In this document: positions 1 through 11,380 of the stretch, in pieces | Layout: each line of letters begins with the position of its first letter | How positions within the stretch are numbered: the stretch's first letter is position 1 | Assembly: GCA_949358305.1 (NCBI GenBank) | Contig: OX442316.1 | Coordinates: 10,602,001 to 10,666,000 of the forward strand | Length of the DNA stretch: 64,000 nucleotides | Reading direction: 5' to 3' | DNA from: Strigamia acuminata | Lineage: Eukaryota; Arthropoda; Chilopoda; Geophilomorpha; Linotaeniidae | Notes under the pieces: generated by a model | Database searches by the model: none | What the model was told of the DNA's origin: nothing | What the model saw: only the letters and a program-made list of their open reading frames with translations | Translations under genes and position numbers: made by a program

Positions 1-42
1 TGTTTTAATTAGTGAGCCAAAATGCTTTTTCTTCTTTAAAAT

Positions 43-3000
43 TTATAAAACACTGTGTTGAAAAGCCGTAATTAACAAATGACCAATAAAAACAATGCCA
101 AGCATTATTCGTAATAAGATGAACGATGTTCCCAACTCGTACGACTCAGATTGACGTGTTTTTAAAGGCGCCAGTATTCTTTTTTTCCCATTAAGAATTG
201 CATTGGTTGCACCAGGCCAATAGTAAGGGCCTGTCAAGCGATATTGATACGAATAGCAAGGTCCAAAATACATAATTAAAAAAAGGCGAGGGTTGTTTAA
301 GAATATTTGAAATAAATCTGGTTTGGCGCCAATCATCAGAGCGAGAGAATCCATATACGGAATGTAATCCACTTGAATTGTGTATCGTTGACTGTTGACA
401 AAGTATTTCTTAAGATGTTCATCACGGAGTCTCATATCTTCCAACATTGTTTGTTCGTCTGGAAGCTTGCAATGACCCTGAAATAAATATTTAACATTTT
501 AATTCAAATATCCGAGATGTGTTACAACAAGTGCTTCAACACGAATTAATTGGGTGGTTAGTAGAAAAATAAAATTTGATGTTATTGTACAGATGTTATC
601 ATTCTAAGCAAAACAGCAAATAAAAATCAAATTTGATTGTTTATAATAGTTCAATTAACATTAATATATATAAATATATTATAGCCACTTTCAATTACGT
701 TTCTTCAATTTTGTTTTTTCACATTGATACTGATACTGATAATTCAGTTTATTACTGATATGTCATTCTAGGACACTCGCCGAGCTTCCCTTTTTTTTAA
801 TTAGAAGTGCAATGCCAATTTGGAAAATAACAATTTTTTCCTAAGAATAACACGTATCAATGCTAATTCAAAACAGATAAGCCACGTGTATACTTTAACC
901 CTCTGTGGATGCTTGGATTCTGTTTCCAAAAGGCCAGGCAAGGAGTTACATTTTTTATCATTATGTGATACAATTCATAGCCTAAATCAATTGTTGCCGT
1001 GTTTGTAAACAGAGACTAATCAATAGCGCTCTATTTCTATTCCAGGAATAAATGAATCATGCACTTCGGATATCTTTCTTTTCTATTTAAGAAGGTCAGA
1101 AATTTTTTCTGCTCTTACTGTCCTCTATTGAAGAAAACAGCAATTACTAATTAAAGATTATAAAATCTAAGAAAAAAGCCAACTATTTCGGACGGGGCAT
1201 AATAGATAAACATTTTACGCTGAATTAATATTAAATGAATATTATATATTATATACCTTAATCACTTGGATCACCCATCGGCTTTGCATTTCAAAAATTG
1301 GAAAAACAGGTCCCAGAGGTTGGAAAACACCAATCACAGCTAAAGTTTTATGTTGTAAATGCACAGGATATACGAGTTTATAAAGCGACATTTTGTTTTC
1401 CTTCACACGTATTATTTCATCTGACAGAAATGGGAACGAAATGTTATATCCCGTCGCAATAATAACTGCATCGATAGGGTATTCTGTATGTTCATTTCCT
1501 TTAAAAACAACGCCGTGTTTGGTGAAATGGTGAATGTCGTTTTTAATTTCAAGAGTTCCAGATGCGATTCTGTTTGGCAAATCATCATTTACGGTCATGT
1601 GCTGCTCGAATATTCTATGTTTGGGTCGAATACCGTAGTCAGCATGGTCAAATCGATGATTTACCTTCACGAGTTTCAAATAATAGCATTTTAATTGATT
1701 TGTAATTGAATGTAAATTGCTAGTTTCGCACTTACCGCCACTTCAAGAGCTGTATTTGACATGCTCCATGGGAGTGTCTTTTTCAAAGTGTTGTTAAAAC
1801 GAGTCACTAAAATTGTATCGAGTGGATAACCCTTCGTGCCCACCCGGTTAACAATCCAACTTCCACGACGTGTGCTAAGATAGACCTAGAATTAAACAAT
1901 ACATATAAATATTTTAAATTACTAGTTTTTATTCCAATAAATGGTTTTGCATGTGATCAAGTTTATTCTCAACTCTATTGACTTTAAAAGGCAAAAAATA
2001 TGTTGCCATGCAGAGTAGCTCATCAATTGAATGCACAATTGTTTCTCCCAAAGTCGTTAGTATTGCTTCTACAAACATCTGTATTTTTGTAAAATAGGTC
2101 ACTATTATGCCCACTATGTAGTAAACAAAAGAGAGGGCCGTTTGTTTGCTTGTTATTTCCGAAAAAACCTTCGGCTTGTTGTGTTATTTTCACGAAGGTT
2201 AAAATAAGATTGCAAAACAACAGATGTTGATCTAAACAAAACAACATAAGTTGTTTAGCAATACGTTGGAGTTATTTGCGTTAGCTGAGAATTAATTTGT
2301 TCATTTTGCTGCAGTGTTTTTAGTTCTTACAATTTCAGCAACACGACTAACTTCAACAGCAATATCACCACCGGAATTCCCCATGCCAATCACGAGAACT
2401 CGTTTATCGGCATATCCATTAGGTGCTCTGTAGGCTTTTGTGTGGATTATTTCTCCTTCAAATTCATCCAATCCCGGAAATGTTGGCACATAGGGATCTG
2501 TATGAGGTCCACTGCAAACTAAAACTGCGTCAAAAATTTCTTCTTTAACTTCTTGAAACTAAAAGAAAAAATAAAAATAATCATTTTTGAGCATCAGTAA
2601 TGAACACATTAAATATATTGTTGGATTTAATTAAATTTCCGGTAATGTAATTATGGCAACACATGTCGATAATAATATAGATACAAACTATATTACACAA
2701 ACGATATGTTCCTTCTCTTTCATAAAACGTTAAATTGTTAAACCAAATCTCACTTTTTCTTGAACTTTGACTCTCCATTTTCCACTAATGGAATAATCAT
2801 TAGCATAAGTGACATCAATAACTGAGTGATTATATTTAATGTAGGGCTCCAAATTGAATTTTTCTGCGTATGATTCTATATATTTGAGTAATTTTGTCCG
2901 GTGCATAAAATTGGGCGTGGCATCTGAAGGTGGAAAGTCACTGAACGCAGTTAATTCCTTGCTGCTATTCACTATTGTTGATTTCCAAACGGATGAAGCA

Positions 3001-3211
3001 TTGTGGTCATCGCTAAAAATAAATTAGATTATTGCAATAAACAGATAGCTAGAAAAATATTAATTCAATTGATTCTTCACCTGTATCTCCATAAGCCACC
3101 AAAGTTATCAGATTTTTCGTAACAAACGGGATTGAGTCCTCCTTCAATACAAGCTTTGATTGAAGTTAGTCCACTTGGTCCACCACCAATTATACAAACA
3201 CGTTTTTCCAT
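43..3211 (-). CDS. Flavin-containing monooxygenase, copy A (6 exons)
   Basis: Six exons on the minus strand: 3211-3081, 3012-2754, 2558-2331, 1885-1736, 1664-1257 and 477-43. All junctions are GT-AG with matching phases and give 536 residues, the usual FMO length (about 530). Visible are the FAD-binding GGGPSG (residues 9-14), the FMO signature FEGEIIHTKAY (163-173, fits FxGxxxHxxxY), the NADPH-binding GMGNSG (188-193), the late IIATGY motif, and a hydrophobic C-terminal tail like the ER anchor of vertebrate FMOs. Known for the family: NADPH- and O2-dependent oxygenation of soft nucleophiles (N, S) on the cytosolic face of the ER. It is the most diverged of the three tandem copies here. The exon phases are the same in all three, so they share one ancestor. 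Substrate is unknown. Confidence 0.93.
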
Positions 3212-5076
3212 GGTAGCTTGCAAACTGTAAACAAAATTGTTGTTTTTGAAATGAAGAGATTAATATCTAGTTAACCGATCATTTCACAGAATTTATAAGC
3301 CATCTATTCTTTCAACTTCAGGTGTTGTTTTTTTCCATGGAAAAGGACTTGTTTACACCAAGGTTATACAAACACACATTAAAAGAAATTATTTGCAATT
3401 CTATTGTAAACCTGTTAGATGCGTAGGTGTATTCAAAAAGAAAATCATATCTCCTTGCACACCAGAGTTTATCTATCGAAAACACGATTATGCTTTCATT
3501 AGGAGTAGTTTTATCGTTAAATAGAGTAGGAGCGCAATTACTTCAAGACTCACTGTGCTGTCTGGCCGACTCGCTTTGTCACATCAATCACTTGACCTAC
3601 TTTTTTCAAAGCGTTTTCAACACAACAGAATGTACCGAACTGTATAACCGTATAACCTGACGCTTTACAGTCGAACTAAATTTTCGACAAAATAACATTT
3701 TCACCGACATTTTCCAACCTTGCCTGCGTCAATGTAGAATTTACAGAGGCTCAATTACAATTTGCATCAAGCACTGGAAACATTAATCAAAACACCTACA
3801 CAGAGCTTCCATCCATCACAATTAAGAACAGACTGGTTCTTTGTGAGAGTTTGTTTTCTTGTTTTCCCCAGCACACTAAAGTTCTTAAGGTTTCAATAAA
3901 TAAATAAATAAATAAGTAAAAGCAACCCCTGCCTGCTGACAGTCTTGATGCCAAATCCAAACATTAAATTCCATTTTCGCGCACGAAAACACCGGTTTAA
4001 AATTATTCGTTGAACACGAGTAGATGCATTCAAATAGTCGTGTTTTAAATGTTTTAAGTGTGTATGTTTTTGAATGCAGCTAATGTCATTACCTGTTACT
4101 ACTTGTAAAAATCATGTATTTGCTGCGTGTATGTGCGTGCAGACGGGGATTTTTAAGTTTGATTTACATCAACATACCGGGCGCATACTGTAGACACAGT
4201 ACTATATACTTACATTCGCTGTATAGTTGCAGTGCAGTTATAATCAAAACAGTGGACTGTTGGTTTTACTACCAGCAAGATCAGATTATTATGAGTACAT
4301 TTGGCCACCTAACGAGCTTATACTGATAGTTCAAATGAGTGGGCATCAATCAACAGGTGTTGTGGAATTCCCGTGATAGAAATCATCTTCAGTTTTTATT
4401 GGCTAAAATTATTCATTGAGGCATTTTAATTGAAAGTTATAAATTTCACTTCAGGTATTTCTATCTTTGTGGTTCTTGGTAGTACCATAGAGTAAGAATA
4501 ATATTATCCTTACTCTGCAGTAGTAGAGGGCTATTGAGACACAACGATAATAATCTTTACTAGAATTTTCTACCATACATTTATGGGAAACAAACCCCAA
4601 CGGCCTAACCAGGCACATAAATATACTTTTCTTTTTTGAATATACCGGTAGACTATATTTAAAAGAAAAAAGAAAATCATAAAAAAAAAATTAACAATTC
4701 AACTTGAAAGGCCATTGGCTTTTAATCAAAAAGATCGGACATAATTAATGAGCTGCCAGAATCCATACGCAGAAAATATATTACACTCTGGAAAATTTTG
4801 TGTGAGATAATTAAGTTTCTGGAAGTAACTTATCAAGATCTTTTATTGTTGATTCAAAAAAATTATGAGAAATGCCTTTGTATTCAACGTCACAAAAAAG
4901 TGGATAAACCCATGTAGAAACCACTGCTGTTTCCGGCGATAACAAACAGATCGTGTTCAGCTTCATCGTTTTGTTCATCATTTTGTTTTTTGTTTTTTAA
5001 ATTTCCTCGTAATCTTAATAAACACTAAATCATCAACATCTCAATAGAAGAATATTTTAAAAGAATAAAAACAATA

Positions 5077-5552
5077 GGGGGGCCGTCCATAAATTACGTA
5101 ACGCCAATTTTGGACATTTTAGACCCCCTCCCCCTTCTGTAACAAGGCCGTAACAAATTCCCAAACACCCACCCCCCTAATTACGTAATAAAACTGAAAT
5201 CACCCCCCCCCAAAAATTTTCAAAAATCAGTCTCAAAACTGCGATATTTTCATTTTTAAAACATTAAAAAAAATTTTTTCAAGAACCGTAACATTATTGA
5301 GAACCCCCCCTCTCCCTTACTAATGACCCGTAACAAAATCTGAAACCCCCTCCCCCCCTCAGGGCTGGACTGGGAACAAATTTATGGCCGGGAAATCTGG
5401 GTGTCCGGGCCACAATTAATGAAGTCAGGACAGGCTACAGCCGGCTGCGACAGGCCACAGCGGCCACGGGCCACCGGGAAACTCCCGGTAGCCCGCCGGG
5501 CCAGTCCAGCACTGCCCCCCCTTGGAGCGTTACGTAATATATGGACGGCCCC
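5077..5552. mobile_element. MITE-like non-autonomous DNA transposon with TA target duplication
   Basis: The two ends form terminal inverted repeats of about 25 bases. The left end reads GGGGCCGTCCATAAATTACG and the right end is its near-exact reverse complement (one A/T difference). The dinucleotide TA flanks both ends (5075-5076 and 5553-5554), compatible with a TA target-site duplication. The interior is C-rich, with repeated GTAAC-containing motifs and C-runs, and codes for nothing. A second element is inserted inside it (5360-5514). The TA duplication fits Tc1/mariner-type elements but the superfamily is not proven. Confidence 0.75.
5360..5514. mobile_element. Short hAT-type MITE nested in the larger MITE
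   Basis: 155 bases beginning CAGGGCTGGACTGG and ending with the inverted form CCAGTCCAGCACTG (one mismatch). The 8 bases on each side are the same, ccccccct (5352-5359 and 5515-5522), which is the 8-bp target duplication typical of hAT elements; CAG...CTG ends also fit. The interior is GC-rich with its own dyad (CCGGGAAA...CCCGG), unlike the AT-rich surroundings. It has no coding capacity, so it would need a transposase in trans. It inserted after the outer element, because it interrupts it. Confidence 0.82.
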
Positions 5553-6689
5553 TAAGAATTTTAAAAAAGCAAACATTTATTGTTTTTAACGCCAGAACTT
5601 GTTACACATCTTTAGGAAAAAAATATTAAATAATCTCTCAAGTTACGGTAAATAACGCAACCATCCCAAATTCAGCACGGCTATGCAGGCAAGCTAAATA
5701 AGCAGATCAGTCCAGCAACCAAGCATGAAGACACCAAACACTACTCGCACATTTTATAACCCTTTCCTTTTAATCTGATGTTAAAATGTCTCCCTTCTAA
5801 TTGTTAATCTTTGTGGCCAAATCTTTATTCAAATTAATCTTATTAAGCAGAAGCCCGTATAAGCCCACAAGCTTGTTTTAACATATAATTTTGCAATGTT
5901 TATTAGGATATCTGTCTTAATCGTTTCTTTTATCCGAGTAACCTAAATCCTTTTATCTGCAGCTTCATTTATAGATCTTTTGTTGATTGTGAATTGTAAC
6001 AATATTTAACATCCGCACGTGTTTTTTTTATTATCAGTAGAACCGCCTTCCAAGATGTTCATTACTTCTGCCTGTACTAATAGTAAACTGACAGTTTTAA
6101 GGGCCTGTTAAATTTAACCTGTGTGCATTTCACATTAGGTTCCCGGATTATATTACAGGTCCGGTAAAGGTTCTTCTAGGGGCATCAGTTCCTTTAGACC
6201 GCTAATCCTTATGCAACAAATCGCACGCGTTATAAGTGAGGTTCTAGCGCGTGCAGCATGGTGGTTTGGACTGCCTTCGTAGAATGCAAATCTGGCTTTA
6301 TATAAGTATTTTTGTAGAACGGCTTAAAACGTTGCATTCAGGTCCAGATTTGCACCTTATGTACCAAACTACAATAGTTAAAACGTTCTTAAGACAATGA
6401 AATAAAATGAAATGGCAACAAAGGATGAGCAATGGCCGTCTTGCACTTTCTGTATTTTATCACTACGAAGTGTTTTTGTGAAGTGTCTGTATTCTTGTTA
6501 CCATCATGAGGCAAGATGAACAACAAAGTGAAATAAAATGTTTTCTTAATAAATCTACAATATGATGCTCTCTGTTTACGGGTGAAAATAAAGTTTGGTT
6601 TATTTCAAATTGACTCAGTTGTACAAAAATTTTCTGAAATAATTTTTCATATTTATCAAAATTTTTCTGAAATAATTTCAAATTTTTTC

Positions 6690-7090
6690 AAGAGGTCCCA
6701 ACATCCTACAACAAAAACTACCAAATCACATGCACGAACGATTATCCACCGTTCCAGTCAAAATCACACCGTACAGTGATGATCAACTGAAAAGCAAAAC
6801 CACAACACCACACCATAACCACACAAAAAACAACCTAAAAGAACCAACCCCAGCAGACAAGCCACCAAACAACGAAGCTCACACAGTTCAAGAATGCAAA
6901 AACAGACAGATAGCCCAAACGACAACCGACAAAGCAATGCAACAACAGTGACCACAGAACAGCACTATCCCCAGCATAAGCCCACAACTCACAAAATACA
7001 TAAAAATAAAGAACTCACAGCCCAACATCCAACGTCAGTATAAACTATGACAACACTAAACTCACAGCAGAAAAAACAGAAAAGGACGAA
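6690..7090. other. T-poor, CA-rich strand-asymmetric stretch
   Basis: On the plus strand this stretch is almost all A and C with few T, so frames stay open on both strands (6730-6951 plus, 6764-6955 minus). Neither translation looks like a known domain. It could be an old repeat or a degraded low-complexity coding fragment. No splice sites or start context make a gene convincing. Confidence 0.4.
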
Positions 7091-7170
7091 ATAAAGTGTG
7101 AGTATGTTGGGTTCTTGCTTCGCCTTACAGGGCTGGCTTACTTGGTTTGTCTTTGCGATGATGTATGTTA

Positions 7171-9306
7171 CTACAAGATATTTATCTGAAACATCATTAT
7201 GAACAACTGAGCGAGAAATAAAAACCCAAACAAACTGCGGATTAATATAAAACGTGGTTCTACTTCAAGTGTATTCTTATTGGACTTTAAAGGAGCAAGA
7301 ATCCTTCTACGTCCAGTCAAAATGGCATTTGTGGCTCCAGGCCACGTGTGAGGCCCATTCAAGCGATACTGATATGGATAACAAGGCCCAAAATACATAG
7401 ACATGAATAGACGAGGGTCAGTAAAGAAAATCGTAGCCAAATGAGGCTTAGCACCAATCATTTCTGCAATCGAATCGACATACTCTATGTAATTGACTTG
7501 GATAGTATGGCGTGGACTGCTGACAAAATATTTTTCCAAGTAATTATTTCGGTCTTCGATGTCCTTCACCATTGCCTTTTCGGCGGGCAAATTGCACTTT
7601 CCCTGCAATTATGCAATTAAGTAATTTATTTCAAGAAATAATAATTTTTAAATTATGCGTACCGTGAAGACTCGGAGTGCCCATCTGCATTGAATTTCTG
7701 AAATTGGCAAAATGGACCCGAGCGGCTGAACGAGTCCAATAACACACAACGTTGGATGTTTCAAGTTTGTCGGGAACACGTTTTTATAAAACGTTGAGCG
7801 GTTTTCTTTTACAGGTGGGAAGACATCCTCGGCTACAAATGGAAATGCGATCTTATACCCTGTTCCGAGAATAACGGAATCAATTGGATATTCGACTTCA
7901 TCTTCTCCTTTGAAGACGACCCCATTTTCAGTGAAATGATCAATGTCGCTTTTGATTGATAGAGTTCCAGATGCAATTCTATTGGGCAGGTCATCATTAA
8001 CCATTATGTGTTGCTCTAATATCCTATGTTTTGGTCGGAGTTGGTATAGTTGGTGATCAAAACGGTGATTCATCTACATAAAATTGAAAAAATGAATGTA
8101 ATTTGATGAATATTCGTCCTCTGTTTATCTTCTGTTAGTCAGTCTGTCAAAGAACGATCATTATTTATGATTAAGTAGCAGGTTTCCTGCACACAACATT
8201 TACGAGGTATTTCTAACGCTTACCACTGCTTCCATGCATGAATTTGTTATGGCCCATGGTGTGTAAGCCCTCAGTTGAGAAACAAAACGGTTCAAGAGAA
8301 CCAAGTCCAACGGGTAACCATTCACAGACACTCTATTAGAGACCCAACTGCCACGACGCGTACTCAGATAAACCTGAAAAAAGGGACTTGGAATAAATAA
8401 TAAGTAAGTTAATACATTTTATTTGTTTTAACATGTTTAGCTATTCGACTAAGCTCGACTGCCACGTCGCCACCAGAGTTGCCAATCCCAACAACAAGTA
8501 CATTCTTATCTTCGTAGCCTTTTGGAACTTTGTAGGAATGAGTGTGGATTTTATCCCCTTTAAACTCATCTAATCCTGAAAATTGAGGCGTTTGTGGATA
8601 TACATGATGACCAATGCAGATCATAACAGCATCAAAAACCTCTTCCGTGACGACTTCCTGACTCTATTTTAAACAACAACAAAAATTATAAATAGGTCAA
8701 TTTAATTTTCTACATATAAATTTTCATCTCCTGAAGAAGAAAGTTGACAAATGACCTTTCAAGCTGCATTCGAACTTCCAAGATGGAATAAAAAACTGAC
8801 CTAGTCCATTTCATGAATAAACAAAAATTTACCTGAATTTTTACTACCCATTTTCCAGTCGTTTCGTAATCACTCGCATATTTCACTCCAATAACTGAAT
8901 GGTTGTATAGGATGTACTTGTTTAAGTCAAAAGCTTTGGCATAGTCTTCCAAATATTTGACCACACTCGTGTTATGCATAAAATTGGCCAATTCCTTCGC
9001 GGGAGGAAAATCGCTGAACGCACTCAGCTCTTTACTGCTGTTTATAATGGTCGATTTCATAACAGATGGAACTCCTTCCTCATCTTCATTTCTATTTTTT
9101 TTAAATATATATATAATTAAGTAAAATAATTATTCAGTTAAAAGGTGTAATTATCTTCAATTCTATATAATTTACCTGTATCTCCATAAACCTCCAAAAT
9201 TGTTTGTTTTTTCATAGCAAACGGGAAAAACTTTTTCTTCTAAACAAGTTTTGATGGCGGTTAATCCGCTAGGTCCAGCGCCAATTATGCAAACTCGTTT
9301 TTCCAT
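7171..9306 (-). CDS. Flavin-containing monooxygenase, copy B (6 exons)
   Basis: Exons 9306-9176, 9091-8833, 8663-8433, 8373-8224, 8073-7663 and 7602-7171 give 537 residues in a consistent frame. Phases are the same as in copies A and C. Visible: GAGPSG FAD motif at the N-terminus, FMO signature [16 protein letters not shown] motif GIGNSG, a GTGY in place of the usual ATGY, and a hydrophobic C-terminal tail. Predicted to be an ER-bound NADPH-dependent monooxygenase. It is far closer to copy C than to copy A: most exon positions match and intron 2 is also largely shared, showing a recent tandem duplication. The start is the Met directly before KRVCIIGAG, the same as in its paralogues. Confidence 0.93.
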
Positions 9307-11380
9307 TAGTGAATCTTTAAAAGCAAATGTACAGTGACAGTCAATGCATGTGTCTACTTAAAAGGATATTTCCATATATTTTTAACAGTAAATTTCATCC
9401 CTGTGTATAGTTCATACAAGCTACATTCAAAAAGTCATTTAAACTTAACGGTATGCTTGAGTGAAATTTATCTTGTGGCTGATTTAGTCTGCTTTCAGTC
9501 GTAAGGGCATTTGCACAGCCATGGCCGGCTCCAGATCTATCAGCACGTACACTACATGCACATTGTTTTGTTTTGTAAATCAGCCTAAGCTTGCTGCCTA
9601 CAGCATTTATAATAAACAGCAAAACATGTTTAAACTGTAATTTTTAACTAACTTATCGAATGCAGCTACAACAAATTTTCTAAAGCAGATGTAGATAATA
9701 CATAACATAATATTACTATACAAGGTCCATTTTCAGATTTAATCTGTGAAATGAACAGGGCCGCAGTGGCACCAAATTGAAGGGGCACCCTTAGAACCCA
9801 AAAAAAAAAATATTCGCTTGAGTGCCGTAATTTACATCGCTATGTATGTGGATTGTGGTAGCGACTATCGTCGAATCCCCGGCTTCGTTGAGCTGCTGTA
9901 ATTTACGAGCCGAGTCCTCTTACAGTTATTTCAATCTACTCTTATACTATACAACCATGTGAAAATAGATTGAAATTGTTGGTTAAATATGTTTTCTGGA
10001 CTTTCTAAATGTATTGCAATGCAGTTAAACAACCTTTAAACAACTGCTGTTCAAAAGGCTGTCCAAAATCTGTGTTCAGGCTGGTTTAAAGAAGATTACC
10101 AGAATAAATGAACTTTTCGAATGGATCAACTGTTAATTCGTCAAACACATTCTGACTCATGATCATGAGGTACCGGTATATTTTCTATTGGTTTTTGTTA
10201 AAATAAATCGTATCTTCAGCCGCATACGTTGCGCTATCTGTGCCCAATCTCTTTTTGTTCTTTTTTACTATTATTAAATACATAAAAATATATATGTAAT
10301 ATATTAAGCAATCTGATCAAATTGCAGTTATTTTATAAAATTTTATAAAACTTTTGATATTTTAAATGCTTGATATTTATATCAGAAACAACGATAAGAA
10401 ACTAAACTGTGACCGGGAGTATCAATTTAATGCACATATACACACACGCAATTAAGTTAACAAAGAAAATTAATTACCGTACCTTAAAATACTTGCCAAA
10501 AATGTCCTCAATTATAAATGAAACAAGAAAATAAAAATTTCAATGCTGTTTTCAGTTTCTGCAATCAAACTATCTCATATCAGTAAGTTTTGCGTGTGTT
10601 GGGAGATAAAGCATAACATCTGTATAGCTGACTCGGCTAATCAATGTTCCGTTCACAGGAAGTAAAGTCCCGCCAAGTATCAGTCACTTCCTGTTTATGT
10701 GGTCACATAGAATGTTCACAAATTTTTGTGACTCACAAAAATGTGAGTCGATTGAGGTAATGGTTAGTGACTCACAAAGATGTGTGAACATTTTACATGA
10801 CTACGATTGTAATGTATACAGTATTCCGTTCTGAAGTTAGCACATTATCATTTCATATTACATGTCTTTGGAGAATGACCTCAGACAGACAGATGGGATA
10901 GATGTACACATGATGTGGCTCTAAACTGTGACCTCAAATTCTTGCATCATGGCCATCAGTTAGGGCCGATGTTAGGGCACTTCCTGTGTTTTAAAGCATT
11001 GGCTTCTGGGCTTTGGTACAGGTTCGGTTTGGTCATAATAATCTTTGTCAGCAACAACTTTATTCGCAGCGGTAGGATTGCCAACAACTTGACAATTTAG
11101 TCACAATGTGGCGGTGTTGTCGTCTTTAGCGTTGAATTATCTAGTGGCAAATTTTAAAACCACAAACCCATCACTTCCAACATACGCCCCCTTCTCCATT
11201 CTCATCCAGCAATAATTAAATTTGTCAACTTCACAATTGTTTCCACTGGTGTTCTGGAAAGTGTTTTTTAAAGAAGTCAAATCACTCTTTGAATATTATT
11301 TTTGAGTTTATCATTCAAATTTATTAACAACTTTTAATCCTTTTTTTAAACTTTGTTATATATTATGAATATTATGAATC
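9307..11380. other. Intergenic region between FMO-B and FMO-C
   Basis: About 2 kb holding the 5' flank of FMO-B and the 3' flank of FMO-C. No supported gene. It contains a compact hairpin repeat at 10712-10791. Around 10495-10560 it matches sequence upstream of FMO-C (about 14318-14385), part of the tandem duplication. Confidence 0.6.
10712..10791. repeat. Short inverted-repeat hairpin element
   Basis: Arms of 24 bases (10712-10735 and 10768-10791) begin ATGTTCACA on the outside and are reverse complements with about four mismatches. A second short dyad (CTCACAAAAATGTGAG) lies just inside the left arm. The 80-base unit could fold as a hairpin. It may be a tiny MITE or a solo foldback; no clear target duplication was identified. 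Confidence 0.55.

Larger units (their letters stand above)
3212..7170. other. Intergenic region between FMO-A and FMO-B
   Basis: About 4 kb without a convincing gene. Open frames here are short, lack splice-supported extensions and match no family I recognise. It holds the nested MITE pair at 5077-5552 and a T-poor, CA-rich stretch around 6690-7090. Two near copies of a short AT-rich motif (ttctgaaataattt) lie at about 6630-6680. Otherwise I see only AT-rich unique sequence. Confidence 0.6.
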
